From Roseobacter sp. GAI101 (GTDB lineage: Bacteria; Pseudomonadota; Alphaproteobacteria; Rhodobacterales; Rhodobacteraceae), in NCBI RefSeq assembly GCF_000156335.1, contig NZ_DS999213.1:1306679-1370678 (forward strand): DNA of 64,000 bases. Reading direction: 5' to 3'. Shown here in pieces: positions 43,430-51,928 of this stretch. The notes beneath the pieces are model-generated. The model searched no databases, was not told the DNA's origin, and was given only the letters and a program-made list of their open reading frames with translations. Both the position numbers and the translations under genes were made by a program. Numbering within the stretch: the stretch's first letter is position 1; every line of letters starts with the position of its first letter.

Positions 43430-43459
43430 AGGATAGGTGCCTTGGTTTTGACCTGTCAA
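43430..43459 (-). promoter_or_regulatory. Candidate promoter and overlapping palindrome for the TAXI-TRAP operon
   Basis: On the minus strand TTGACA (43459-43454) and TATCCT (43435-43430) are spaced by 18 bases, a fair sigma-70 match. The -35 box is half of the perfect inverted repeat TTGAC-N2-GTCAA (43448-43459), which could be a repressor site that blocks RNA polymerase. Confidence 0.45.
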
Positions 43460-43567
43460 CATAAGGTTACGTTATTGCAGGATTGATTCAGGGTCAGGCC
43501 CGGGTTTGTTTTACAGACCGAAACAAGCCCTGCCCCTGCCTCATAAATCCCTCAATCCACAACGTCT

Positions 43568-44353
43568 TCAGGCCAGATGCAATCCCGCATCGACCAGCAG
43601 CAATTCACCGGTCACGTGGCGCGACGCGTCCGACAGGAAGAATAATGCGGCGTCAGCGATGTCATCAGGCCCCGATGCCACCCCCAGAGGTGTTGCCGTT
43701 TCAATCCGCTCCACTGTCTTCGCAAAGGCGTCTTCGTCCATCGTATCCCTGAACCAGCGGGTGCCAATGAAACCGGGGCACAACGCGTTGACGCGGATCG
43801 CCGGGGCCAGCGCCCGTGCCAGTGACAGGGTCATCGTGTTCAGCGCACCCTTGGACGCGGCGTAGGCCACAGATGATCCGATGCCCTTGATCCCTGCGAT
43901 CGACGATGTGTTCAGCACCGTGCTGGACCGTCCGGTTGTCTGATACGCCGCCTCAAGCAGCGTCTTGGTGGCCTGCAACATCAGATAGGGTCCGACCACG
44001 TTCACCTCGTAGGTATCCATAAAATCCGCCTTGGTCAGCGCATCCAGATCGGAATGATCCCGCGCGTGTCGGGTGATGCCAGCGTTGTTTACCAGAATAT
44101 CCAGCCGCCCGCGCCGCTGTGCGGCCTGCGCCAGCGCCTGACACCCCTCGGGGTCGGCGACATTCGCCTTGACCACTTCAACCTGTGATCCGGCAGTGCG
44201 GCACAGGTCCGCCGCCTCTTCGGCCTCGGTCGCGGAGCGCGAATAGTTGATGATCACATCTGCGCCACGTTCCGCCAGCTTGACTGCGATTGACCGCCCC
44301 AATCCGGTTGCGGACCCCGTCACCAGCGCGATGCGCCCGTCAAGATCGCTCAT
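43568..44353 (-). CDS. SDR-family oxidoreductase
   Basis: A 261-residue short-chain dehydrogenase/reductase of the classical type. The cofactor loop TGSATGLGRSIA is at about 12-23, NNAG near 92-95, and the active-site S...YAASKGAL is present with serine near 154 and tyrosine-lysine near 168-172. The aspartate expected after beta-2 in NAD-specific members is replaced by NYSRSATE, which favours NADP. The closest role by sequence is a 3-oxoacyl-ACP or sugar/polyol reductase, and the substrate is unknown. It lies 236 bases before the TAXI receptor gene and has no obvious operon partner. Confidence 0.88.
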   Translation of the reverse strand: MSDLDGRIALVTGSATGLGRSIAVKLAERGADVIINYSRSATEAEEAADLCRTAGSQVEVVKANVADPEGCQALAQAAQRRGRLDILVNNAGITRHARDHSDLDALTKADFMDTYEVNVVGPYLMLQATKTLLEAAYQTTGRSSTVLNTSSIAGIKGIGSSVAYAASKGALNTMTLSLARALAPAIRVNALCPGFIGTRWFRDTMDEDAFAKTVERIETATPLGVASGPDDIADAALFFLSDASRHVTGELLLVDAGLHLA

Positions 44354-44423
44354 TTTTGTTCCCCTCGCCTGTTTTCTTTAAACACCACCCTAACACCATC
44401 CCCCTTGGACCGCGCCAGCTTGC

Positions 44424-44470
44424 GTCAAGTTATGTTTTGGCTGTCAGGCTTTGGTCAAGGTATGAATTGG
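44424..44470. repeat. Direct repeat upstream of the SDR gene
   Basis: A 17-base element starting GTCAAG-TATG-TTGG occurs at 44424-44440 and again at 44454-44470, with 14 of 17 bases equal and a 30-base period, about three DNA turns. It lies 70-120 bases before the SDR ATG. Two sites on the same DNA face suggest cooperative binding of a regulator. Confidence 0.4.
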
Positions 44471-44508
44471 CCAAGGCCCCGCTGCGGTCATCGACAACTG
44501 CGCACGTC

Positions 44509-45063
44509 TCAGGGCGCAACCCACGTCCCCGCCCACGCGTCCCCTGCCCCAAACACCGCGCGCCGGTGTCGTGACCCAAGATGCACCAGATCCATCTCCT
44601 CCACGCTGCATCTTAGCACGGCAAACCGCGTGCGGTTGGCGGGTTTCTCATAGGCATAGACATCGGGGATGGGGCAACCGGGCACCGGTTCCGTGCCGTA
44701 GGACACCCGCGATGCCACAGGAACCTTAGCCCATTGCGCCGCGACCGTCGGGCCGGTCAAAACCTCGACCGTTGCCACCAGCCTGATTTGCAGATCCGCA
44801 TCCGGCAGCCAGACATGCAAGGCCGCATGGGGGTTCTGGCCCAGGGCCGTGACCTTGGGCGTGGCGATATCTGTGTGAACTTCCAGAACGCCATCGTGCC
44901 GGGAGGCCGCGCGCAAGGCGACGGTACGGGCCTGGGGTTTGCCCTCTGGTGACACGGTGACAAAGGTCGGAAAACGCGCGGGCGACCGGCTGTCGGCGAC
45001 ACCGCGTTCAAGATGCTGCCATGCCTCCGCAAGGAAAGCCCGAAGATCGCCCGCGTCACTCAT
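44509..45063 (-). CDS. Pyridoxamine 5'-phosphate oxidase-family FMN-binding protein
   Basis: A 184-residue split-barrel FMN-binding protein. FVTVSPEGKPQARTVALRAA (about 30-49) and DIATPKVTALGQNPHAALHVW (about 64-84) resemble the FMN-contacting parts of PdxH and of Alr4036-type proteins. It is shorter than PdxH (about 215-220 residues) and lacks the conserved C-terminal PdxH motif, so a general flavin oxidoreductase is more likely than the B6 enzyme. It overlaps the AttH-like gene by 8 bases, so it is probably the last gene of the LolD-FtsX-AttH unit. Confidence 0.82.
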   Translation of the reverse strand: MSDAGDLRAFLAEAWQHLERGVADSRSPARFPTFVTVSPEGKPQARTVALRAASRHDGVLEVHTDIATPKVTALGQNPHAALHVWLPDADLQIRLVATVEVLTGPTVAAQWAKVPVASRVSYGTEPVPGCPIPDVYAYEKPANRTRFAVLRCSVEEMDLVHLGSRHRRAVFGAGDAWAGTWVAP

Positions 45064-46096
45064 ATCCTGTCATCTCCAGATATCCTTGTCCTGTGTGGCT
45101 GCCCGATACGGTGACCGGACCTTCCCAATAGGGAACCGAAAGCCCCATCCATGCCGCCGGGTTCACCGCCGTCACGTTTGCATCCAGCCCCTGCGCGGGC
45201 AGGGTCACGCGCCATGTGGTCGGGATCTGTCGTCCCGCGACCGTGCTGTCGGTCAACGGGGTCGCCGTGAACGCACCGTCTGGATAGGCTGTGGTTTGTC
45301 CATCGGGTTCGATCCAAGTTGATGCCGTATAGTGCGTGCCGTCAGTTTGGCGCAGTTGAAACCCCATCAGCTTTGACCCGCCCGCGAAGGACAGTGAAAA
45401 CCAGTCCCATCCCGACTGCTGATCTGACAAGGGCTGCGATGACCATTCGCGGTCAAGCCAGGCGGTGCCGGTCACGGTCACCTTGCCGGTCGGAAGGGCC
45501 AGCGTTCCGGATATGTCGAAAAACGGTTGCGAGTAATAATAGCTCGCCTGCCCCTCGGCCGATTTGACCGAATAGCCGTTGTCGCCGTGAAAGACCAACG
45601 GCCCCTTGGCCGCAAGCGACATGTCATAGCCGAAATCGGCCCCCTGCGCGCTAAGGGTCATCGTATCGAAATCCGGTCCTTCCAGCGTCCATTCGTCGAT
45701 CCATGCCCGAAACGGGTTGGCCTGAACGCCCGCCTGCCCAATCCCGCCACGGGCAAACCGTTCGGTTGCAAAATGCTGGTCCGGTGTCGTCACCGCCGCG
45801 TGGGCAAACCAGATTTGCGGCGATTGCCAGCCCGCCGCTTCCCCCGGTGCCAGGGCCGACCGGAACAGGGTCCATTGCAGGCCGTACTTAGTTCCGTCCA
45901 GACCGCTCAGGTTCGCGGTCAGATACCACCATTCAATCCGGTAATCTGGGTGCGCCCCATGATCGGCGGGAAATGCAAAGGTCGGATCGGGACCGGGCGT
46001 GGCAAACCCTTCGGCATCGGTGCCAAGCCCCGAGAAACCTTGCGCCATCAAGCCAAGCGGCCACAGAAAAAGCAAGGCCAGGACTTTAACGTTCAC
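45056..46096 (-). CDS. AttH/CrtC-like lipocalin-domain exported protein
   Basis: A 346-residue protein with a signal peptide (ending AQG) followed by two lipocalin-like halves. The segments DHGAHPDYRIEWWYLTANL (about residues 46-64) and TGTAWLDREWSSQPLS (about 208-223) are typical of the AttH/hydroxyneurosporene synthase-like family. The GTG at 46096 is preferred because GAGGG lies 9 bases upstream; a TTG two codons earlier is possible. Its start overlaps the FtsX-type gene. Genes for such proteins often accompany LolD/FtsX-type exporters (the AttEFGH system). The ligand is probably lipophilic, which is inference. Confidence 0.85.
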   Translation of the reverse strand: MNVKVLALLFLWPLGLMAQGFSGLGTDAEGFATPGPDPTFAFPADHGAHPDYRIEWWYLTANLSGLDGTKYGLQWTLFRSALAPGEAAGWQSPQIWFAHAAVTTPDQHFATERFARGGIGQAGVQANPFRAWIDEWTLEGPDFDTMTLSAQGADFGYDMSLAAKGPLVFHGDNGYSVKSAEGQASYYYSQPFFDISGTLALPTGKVTVTGTAWLDREWSSQPLSDQQSGWDWFSLSFAGGSKLMGFQLRQTDGTHYTASTWIEPDGQTTAYPDGAFTATPLTDSTVAGRQIPTTWRVTLPAQGLDANVTAVNPAAWMGLSVPYWEGPVTVSGSHTGQGYLEMTGYE

Positions 46097-48449
46097 TTGC
46101 AAACACCCTCAATAAAGTGGCTGGCGGCGTGCGCATCAGGCGCAGGGCGGGCCATGCGGCGGCCAGAAAGGCGGCGATCAGGGCGTAGACACCCAGCCTT
46201 AGATATTCGAACGGAAACAGGTACATTGGCAGCTTCCAGCCAAAGGCCTCGACGTTGATGACCGACAGCAATATCCACGCCAGTGCCAGCCCCATCGGGA
46301 TCGCGCAGACAAAGACGATCCCGGCAAGCAGCACCGCGCGCACCACTTCGAGCCAGCCCAAGCGGCGGCGGGTCAGCCCCAGGGCCCAGACGGGGGCCAG
46401 TTGCGGGACACGCAGGTCGGCCAGTGTCAGCAGGCTCATCAAGATTGCAAAGCCCGCCACCCCCAGCGTCAGGATGTTCAGCGCCGAGGTGACGACGAAT
46501 GTCTTTTCAAACACCTCAAGCGACAAGGCCTTGATCGCCTCTTGGGCGGTAAAAGCTCCGTCATCGATCCCGACCGCCTCGACTATCGCGGCACGCAGCA
46601 GCGCCGCGTCCTGCGTGCGTATGCCAAACCGGTCAGGATAGATGTCGGGGTAGAGGCCCGCGAACCTTTGTTCCGATACAATGACCTGCCCCTGCGGGTT
46701 TCCGTAATCTCCCACGACCGCCGCGATCGGCACCGTCAGTTCGGAGGGCAAGCGCAGCCGGTCACCGACCCAAAGATCTGCCCGCCGCGCAAACTGTTCA
46801 TTCACGACAACGGCCTCGCCCTTCTCGACAAGGTCCCAAGCGGCGGGGGCCGCATCCAGAAAGACCCAACTGGTGCGGTATGTTGGCCCGACTCGGACGC
46901 CATAAAGTTCGACCGGCAGATTGGCGACAGTGGTTTCGGTTTTCAAAAGCGGCAAGACCTCGACCTCGCGGCTTTGCAGGAACGTTGCCAAAGCAGCACT
47001 TTGATCGGCTGTTTCGGTCTGCACGAAAAGTTCGGGCGCGAGCCGCTGGTCAAGAAAGGCGACAAAGGTCAAACGAAAGCTCGACACCATGGTCGAGACC
47101 CCGATATTGGCCGAAACCGCCAGCAAAAGCGCCATCAAGGCAAGGCTCAGCCCCGGAAGCTGTTGCCGTGTGTCCGCCCAGAACCAACCCCAGATTGGCG
47201 TGATCGTCCGCCTTTCCAGTACGGTCAGAACGGCCGCCGCCACGGCAGGCAGGGCCAGTGCGGCACCGATCAGCAGACAGCCCAACAGCGCGAAACCTGC
47301 CAGCAGCCCGCTCCCCAGCAGTGCAACAGGCACCGCCGCGCCCAGCAACAGGATCGCCCCGATGGATTGCAGACGGAAACGCGACGCGGTGGCGGTTACC
47401 CATGCCCGTGGCCTCACGCTGGCCAACAGCGGCATATGCGCGATCTGCCAGATCCGCGAAGACAGCGCCGCTGCCGTCCCGACGACGGCCAGCAACATGC
47501 CCGACCCCCACCAAGACGCGCGCAGTTTCAGCGTGCCCGAGATTTCGGCACCGTACAGCCCGCGCAGCGTGGCGGCGACATCGGGCAGTAACAACGCGGC
47601 GATCAGGTATCCCAAAATGATGCCCAGCCCCGCCCCGATCAGCGCCAGCGTCATCATTTCAAGCGCAATCATCGCAATCAAAGTTTTCAGCGGCACCCCA
47701 AGCGACCGCAACGTCCGGATCATGCCGCGCCTTTGTTCGAACGCCAGTCCGATCGTGCTGTGCACGATAAAAAGGCCGACGGCGAAACTCAGCAGACCAA
47801 AGGCCGTCAGGTTCAGGTGAAAACTGTCCGTCAATTGCGCAACATCGGCGACCTGCTGTGCGGGCTGGACCCGCAGGCCCGGCGCGACAGAGGAAAGTGC
47901 GGGCTGGTCAAGCGGCTGCCCCGGCAGCACGACAAGGCGTGTCAGATCATCGCGCTGCAACAGCCTTTGTACGATCCCGATGTCCCCGACCGCCAGGCCC
48001 GGTGCCATGCCAGCGTCCAGCGTGACCTGCACAGCCGGATCAAGTTTCAGCGCGGTTTCCTTGGTCGCAAAGACAGTTTCGAACGGGTTGTCGGCCCCTT
48101 CCGTCTCTATAGCTCCCAAGCCCGTGGGCGACGTGACCGGGTCGATGCCCACCAGCCGCACATCGCCCAAACGGCCGTCAACCACCGGAGACACAAGCCA
48201 GCCGGACCGCCTGAGCGTCACATATTGTTCGAGAGAGATGCTGTCGCCCTGTCGTGGGACCAACACGTCAAACTGCCCGTCGCCCAAGGTCGCTGCCGCC
48301 GCATCATAGCTGGCGCGGGCTTCGGCATTGATCGCCTGAACCCCGGACCACAGGGCGGTGGCCAGGGCCAGACCGGCGAGGTAGGCGAACAGTTGCAAGG
48401 GATTGCGCCGCCAATGCGACAGCAAGGCCAAGAGGCAGGATCTGATCAT
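46086..48449 (-). CDS. FtsX/MacB-type ABC transporter permease
   Basis: A 787-residue permease of the AttFG/FtsX type. One membrane helix lies near residue 20 and two FtsX domains follow (about 225-370 and about 660-780), each with three or more helices. Large extracytoplasmic segments lie between. It pairs with the LolD-like ATPase whose gene overlaps its start by 4 bases. These exporters drive lipoproteins or lipophilic compounds from the inner membrane into the periplasm, using the ATPase for mechanical force rather than for ordinary import. Confidence 0.9.
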   Translation of the reverse strand: MIRSCLLALLSHWRRNPLQLFAYLAGLALATALWSGVQAINAEARASYDAAAATLGDGQFDVLVPRQGDSISLEQYVTLRRSGWLVSPVVDGRLGDVRLVGIDPVTSPTGLGAIETEGADNPFETVFATKETALKLDPAVQVTLDAGMAPGLAVGDIGIVQRLLQRDDLTRLVVLPGQPLDQPALSSVAPGLRVQPAQQVADVAQLTDSFHLNLTAFGLLSFAVGLFIVHSTIGLAFEQRRGMIRTLRSLGVPLKTLIAMIALEMMTLALIGAGLGIILGYLIAALLLPDVAATLRGLYGAEISGTLKLRASWWGSGMLLAVVGTAAALSSRIWQIAHMPLLASVRPRAWVTATASRFRLQSIGAILLLGAAVPVALLGSGLLAGFALLGCLLIGAALALPAVAAAVLTVLERRTITPIWGWFWADTRQQLPGLSLALMALLLAVSANIGVSTMVSSFRLTFVAFLDQRLAPELFVQTETADQSAALATFLQSREVEVLPLLKTETTVANLPVELYGVRVGPTYRTSWVFLDAAPAAWDLVEKGEAVVVNEQFARRADLWVGDRLRLPSELTVPIAAVVGDYGNPQGQVIVSEQRFAGLYPDIYPDRFGIRTQDAALLRAAIVEAVGIDDGAFTAQEAIKALSLEVFEKTFVVTSALNILTLGVAGFAILMSLLTLADLRVPQLAPVWALGLTRRRLGWLEVVRAVLLAGIVFVCAIPMGLALAWILLSVINVEAFGWKLPMYLFPFEYLRLGVYALIAAFLAAAWPALRLMRTPPATLLRVFASER

Positions 48450-49102
48450 GTCAGGCGGCCACTTTTCAGATGCAGCTGACGGTCCATGCGTTCGGCGATG
48501 GCTGGCGAATGGGTCACCACCATCAACGCCGCCCCCATCTGCGCGACCAGTTTCAGCATTTGGTCCAACACGTCGTTCGCCGTTTCCTCGTCCAGATTGC
48601 CGGTCGGTTCATCCGCCAGCATCAACTTTGGCTTGGCTGCAATGGCGCGCGCAATGGCCACGCGCTGCTGCTGACCGCCTGACAAAGCTTCTGGATATTT
48701 GGTCATCTGGCGCGACAGGCCCAAGGCATCTGAAACCTGTTCGACATGCGCGCGATCAACAGGGCCGGACAGCGCCGCCTGAAACGCGATATTCTGCGCC
48801 ACGGTCAGCGACGGGATCAGGTTGAACTGCTGGAACACCAACGCGATGTCGGTTCTGCGCATAGCGGCACGCGCGCCGTCGTCCAGTGTTGTCAGGTCCT
48901 TGCCCGACACCCACACATGGCCCGCATCGGCGTCTTCCAACGCACCTGCGATATGCAGCAAGGTGCTTTTGCCGCTACCGGATTCCCCCCGCAGCGCAAG
49001 GGTCTGCCCCGCGGCAAGATCGAAACTGACGCCGCGCAACACAGGCACCACCCCTTCGCTGTCGCGAAAGGATTTTTCAACATTTTCAAGCCTAAGAACC
49101 AT
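48446..49102 (-). CDS. LolD/MacB-type ABC transporter ATP-binding protein
   Basis: A 218-residue ATPase with Walker A GESGSGKST near 40-48, signature LSGGQQQRVAIARA near 138-151 and Walker B LMLADEPTGNLD near 158-169. The TGNLDEETAN stretch is characteristic of the LolD/MacB group. The ATG at 49102 has AAGGGGA about 10 bases upstream; a longer frame starting near 49267 has a cysteine-rich, unlikely N-terminus. It is the first gene of the unit with the FtsX-type permease, AttH-like protein and FMN protein. Confidence 0.92.
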   Translation of the reverse strand: MVLRLENVEKSFRDSEGVVPVLRGVSFDLAAGQTLALRGESGSGKSTLLHIAGALEDADAGHVWVSGKDLTTLDDGARAAMRRTDIALVFQQFNLIPSLTVAQNIAFQAALSGPVDRAHVEQVSDALGLSRQMTKYPEALSGGQQQRVAIARAIAAKPKLMLADEPTGNLDEETANDVLDQMLKLVAQMGAALMVVTHSPAIAERMDRQLHLKSGRLT

Positions 49103-49281
49103 GGCGCATCCCCTTGGTGAAGCATCTAGTCCGGGATCGTCAGTTTGACAGCATTGCAGGTCGCGACAAGGACGATCTGCGCGCCCCTTTTCCGGCCACC
49201 CCCTGTTGACTAAGGCAGCACAGACCGCACACTGCTGCTGCACGATACCTTCAGACGGCAGATACATAAGACAGGTCCGAC

Positions 49282-49947
49282 ATGATCCAACCCAAACCGA
49301 CCCGCAAAACCGAGCCCGTGCGCAGCCGTGATGCGGCCCGCACCCAGGCCGAAATCCTGTCTGTCGCGGTTCAGGAATTTTCCGAACACGGGTTTCATGG
49401 TGCGCGGATCGAACGGATCACGAATGCTGCAAAATGCAATTCGCGGATGATCTACCACTACTTCGGCAGCAAGGAGAAGTTGTATATCGCCGCTCTCGAC
49501 ACCGTTTTCGCCGCAATCCGAAATCAGGAAGCACGGCTGGATTTCAGCGCCGGTGATCCTGTGGAAACCGCACGGCAACTGGTCGAACTGACCTTCGACT
49601 ACTTTGCCAACAACGCAAGTTTCCTGAAAATGACCCGCAACGAAAACCTGCTGGACGGCAAGTATATCCAACGCTCGCAGATGATCCGCGACATGTCGCA
49701 GCCGCTGATCACCGCAATCGGCAAGCTGATTGACCGCGGTTATGGGTCCGGGGCCTTCACCCGCAAGGCCGATCCCGTGCAGTTGTACCTAAGCATCGTC
49801 GCGCTGTCGGCGCACCACCTGAACAATGGGCCGACCCTTGGCGTCGTCGTGGGCAAGGACCTGACCGATGCGGGCTGGCAGGCCGACCGGCGGACACATG
49901 CGGTTGACGTGATCCTGAGCTACCTCGGCATTGCGCAGGATCGCTGA
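49282..49947 (+). CDS. TetR-family regulator, RutR/YcdC-like
   Basis: A 221-residue regulator. The N-terminal helix-turn-helix covers about residues 20-65 (ILSVAVQEFSEHGFHGARIE and SRMIYHYFGSKEKLYIA). The rest resembles the YcdC/RutR C-terminal domain, with a DYFANNASFLKM helix and ALSAHHLNN. RutR-type proteins sense pyrimidines or purine-related compounds. It starts 179 bases from the LolD gene on the opposite strand and 310 bases before the ABC operon on the same strand. It may control that operon, though an exact RutR operator palindrome is not seen. Confidence 0.86.
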   Translation: MIQPKPTRKTEPVRSRDAARTQAEILSVAVQEFSEHGFHGARIERITNAAKCNSRMIYHYFGSKEKLYIAALDTVFAAIRNQEARLDFSAGDPVETARQLVELTFDYFANNASFLKMTRNENLLDGKYIQRSQMIRDMSQPLITAIGKLIDRGYGSGAFTRKADPVQLYLSIVALSAHHLNNGPTLGVVVGKDLTDAGWQADRRTHAVDVILSYLGIAQDR

Positions 49948-50257
49948 GCCGTCGGCACTGTTGCGCCACCCCGCAAGTAATCGAAATTTTACTTAATCTG
50001 TATTGCGTGTCTGTGACCGGCACCGGTTTCCCTTTGGTCAAAAGCGGCCAGTTCCCCCAGTTCAAAATTCGAATCGCGTTCTTAAAAGCGCACTTTTTAG
50101 GTCCCTTCAGCCGCAGATCGCAGGAAACCTCTTGTCATCTGCAAGTTTTTTAAGCGGTAACGATCCTTAGCGCCTAATAAACTACCGCCGCATTCTAATT
50201 CTAAAGATTCTTACTTTTGGATGTTCCAACTCAATCCGCGCCGCTGATTATGAAGTC
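49948..50257 (+). other. AT-rich leader/intergenic region before the NitT/TauT-type ABC operon
   Basis: 310 bases, much richer in A and T than the genes around it. It holds a terminator-like hairpin (50113-50151) about 105 bases before the first ATG, and single TGGTCAA half-sites but no full RutR palindrome. No aptamer consensus that I know was recognised. Confidence 0.5.
50113..50151 (+). terminator. Candidate intrinsic terminator or attenuator
   Basis: GCAGAT (50113-50118) and ATCTGC (50137-50142) pair, with an inner AGG/CCT, and AAG plus six T follow. It could end the TetR transcript or act as an attenuator in the leader of the ABC operon. The stem is short, so strength is uncertain. Confidence 0.5.
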
Positions 50258-51109
50258 ATGAACATAGCAGCACCCCTCCCCCCGACCGAAAGCCCCGCCG
50301 AGGCCCCGCGCACAGGTCGCGCCCGCAACGCGCTTGAGCTTCAGAATGCCTCTGTCGTCTTCGGCAGCGGCGACATGGCTGTGACGGCCCTCGCACCGAC
50401 CAACCTCAAACTGCCCGACGGTGACTTTCTGGCGCTTGTCGGGCCGTCCGGTTGTGGCAAATCCACGATCCTGCGGCTGGTCAGCAACCTGATCAAACCG
50501 TCGGAAGGTGTCGTGCTGGTCGGCGGCCGCGAAGCTGCCGCCAAACAGTTGCGCATTGGCATGGCATTCCAGAACCCCACGATGCTGCCCTGGCTGACAA
50601 TCGAACAGAACGTGATGATGCCGCTCAAGATCGTGCCACCCTTCAAGGCGCGCTTTCGGGCGGAACGCAAAGGCGAATTCCGCGATCGGGTGCACCAGCT
50701 GCTTGCGCAGGTCGGGCTGACCGATTTTGCCGGGCATTACCCGTGGCAACTGTCGGGCGGCATGTTGCAACGGTCAAACCTGTGCCGCGCGCTGATCCAT
50801 GAGCCCGACCTGCTGTTGCTGGACGAACCCTTTGGTGCGCTTGACCAGTTCACCCGCGAAGAGCTGTGGCAGACCTTGCAGGACCTCTACCTGGATCGCA
50901 AACCCACGGTGCTGTTGGTGACCCACGATCTGCGCGAAGCCGGATTTCTGGCGAACCGTATCTGCGTGATGAGCGCGCGCCCCGGCCGGATCATATCGGA
51001 CGAGACGGTGAACATTCCACAGCCCCGCGACATCGACATGATCTACAGCCCGGAATTCGTCGAAATGACCCAAGGCCTGCGCGAATTGATCGCACAGGTC
51101 CGCAAATAG
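50258..51109 (+). CDS. NitT/TauT-type ABC transporter ATP-binding protein
   Basis: A 283-residue ATPase with an extended N-terminus. Walker A GPSGCGKST is near 64-72, signature LSGGMLQRSNLCRAL near 165-179 and Walker B LLLLDEPFGALD near 187-198. This subclass imports nitrate, taurine, sulfonates and, in the ThiXYZ and RutR-linked groups, pyrimidines. It is the first gene of a plus-strand operon continuing with permease, binding protein, NTF2-like protein and NodB-fold hydrolase. A 12-base gap separates it from the permease gene. Confidence 0.92.
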   Translation: MNIAAPLPPTESPAEAPRTGRARNALELQNASVVFGSGDMAVTALAPTNLKLPDGDFLALVGPSGCGKSTILRLVSNLIKPSEGVVLVGGREAAAKQLRIGMAFQNPTMLPWLTIEQNVMMPLKIVPPFKARFRAERKGEFRDRVHQLLAQVGLTDFAGHYPWQLSGGMLQRSNLCRALIHEPDLLLLDEPFGALDQFTREELWQTLQDLYLDRKPTVLLVTHDLREAGFLANRICVMSARPGRIISDETVNIPQPRDIDMIYSPEFVEMTQGLRELIAQVRK

Positions 51110-51121
51110 AAGGCCCCCGCC

Positions 51122-51895
51122 ATGACCGAAAAAAACCGCATACGGATGATGTCCTTTTCGCTGCTCTTCGGCTTTTTCCTGATGTGGGAAGTGCTGTGCG
51201 TGCTGCTGAACGTGTCGGACCTGGTCCTGCCGCGCCCGTCTGAAATTCTGGTGACCCTGTGGGTCAAGTTTCCGATCCTTCTGCCCCATATCATCCAGAC
51301 GCTCTATTCGACCCTGACGGGCTTTGTTCTCGGGGTCGGGATCGGTGTTGCCTTGGGCGTGATCGTCGGCACATCCAAGGTCGCCTATGCGGTTGCCTAT
51401 CCGCTGCTGGTCGGTTTTTCATCCATCCCGAAGGTGGCCGTGGTGCCGATCTTTGTTCTGTGGTTCGGGTCGGGAACGACGCCGGCGATCCTGACGGCGA
51501 TGGTGATCTGCGTGTTCCCGATCGTCGTGAATATCGCCACCGGCCTTGCCGCGACGGAACCCGATCTTGAGGACGTCCTCAAGACCCTGGGCGCGTCAAA
51601 ATCCGAAATCCTCTGGAATGTCGGGTTGCCGCGCACCATGCCCTATTTCTTTGCCGCCCTCAAAGTCGCCATTACCCTGTCCTTCGTCGGCGCGGTGCTA
51701 TCGGAAACCGTGGCGTCCAACCGCGGCATCGGCAACGTCATGATGACAGCATCCTCGAACTTCCAGGTCTCGCTTGTCTTTGCGGGCCTGATCATCCTCG
51801 CCCTGCTGGGCGTCGCACTTTACGCCCTGTTTTCCGTGCTTGAACGTCGGGTCACCGGCTGGGCGACGCGCGGCAATGACCTCTCCATCACCTGA
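51122..51895 (+). CDS. NitT/TauT-type ABC transporter permease
   Basis: A 257-residue permease with about six hydrophobic segments and a coupling loop DVLKTLGASKSEILWNVGLP (about 155-174) typical of this class. It begins in a hydrophilic arm (TEKNRIRMM). It lies between the ATPase and binding-protein genes with short gaps, so all three are probably translated from one transcript. Confidence 0.92.
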   Translation: MTEKNRIRMMSFSLLFGFFLMWEVLCVLLNVSDLVLPRPSEILVTLWVKFPILLPHIIQTLYSTLTGFVLGVGIGVALGVIVGTSKVAYAVAYPLLVGFSSIPKVAVVPIFVLWFGSGTTPAILTAMVICVFPIVVNIATGLAATEPDLEDVLKTLGASKSEILWNVGLPRTMPYFFAALKVAITLSFVGAVLSETVASNRGIGNVMMTASSNFQVSLVFAGLIILALLGVALYALFSVLERRVTGWATRGNDLSIT

Positions 51896-51928
51896 CCCCC
51901 CATTCACCTCAACACAAGGACCGCTTTG

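Noticed and set aside
50031-50040. RutR-type half-site TGGTCAA before the ABC operon
   Set aside because: The other half of the known palindrome (TTGACCA with a two-base spacer) is not present, so a RutR operator cannot be claimed.
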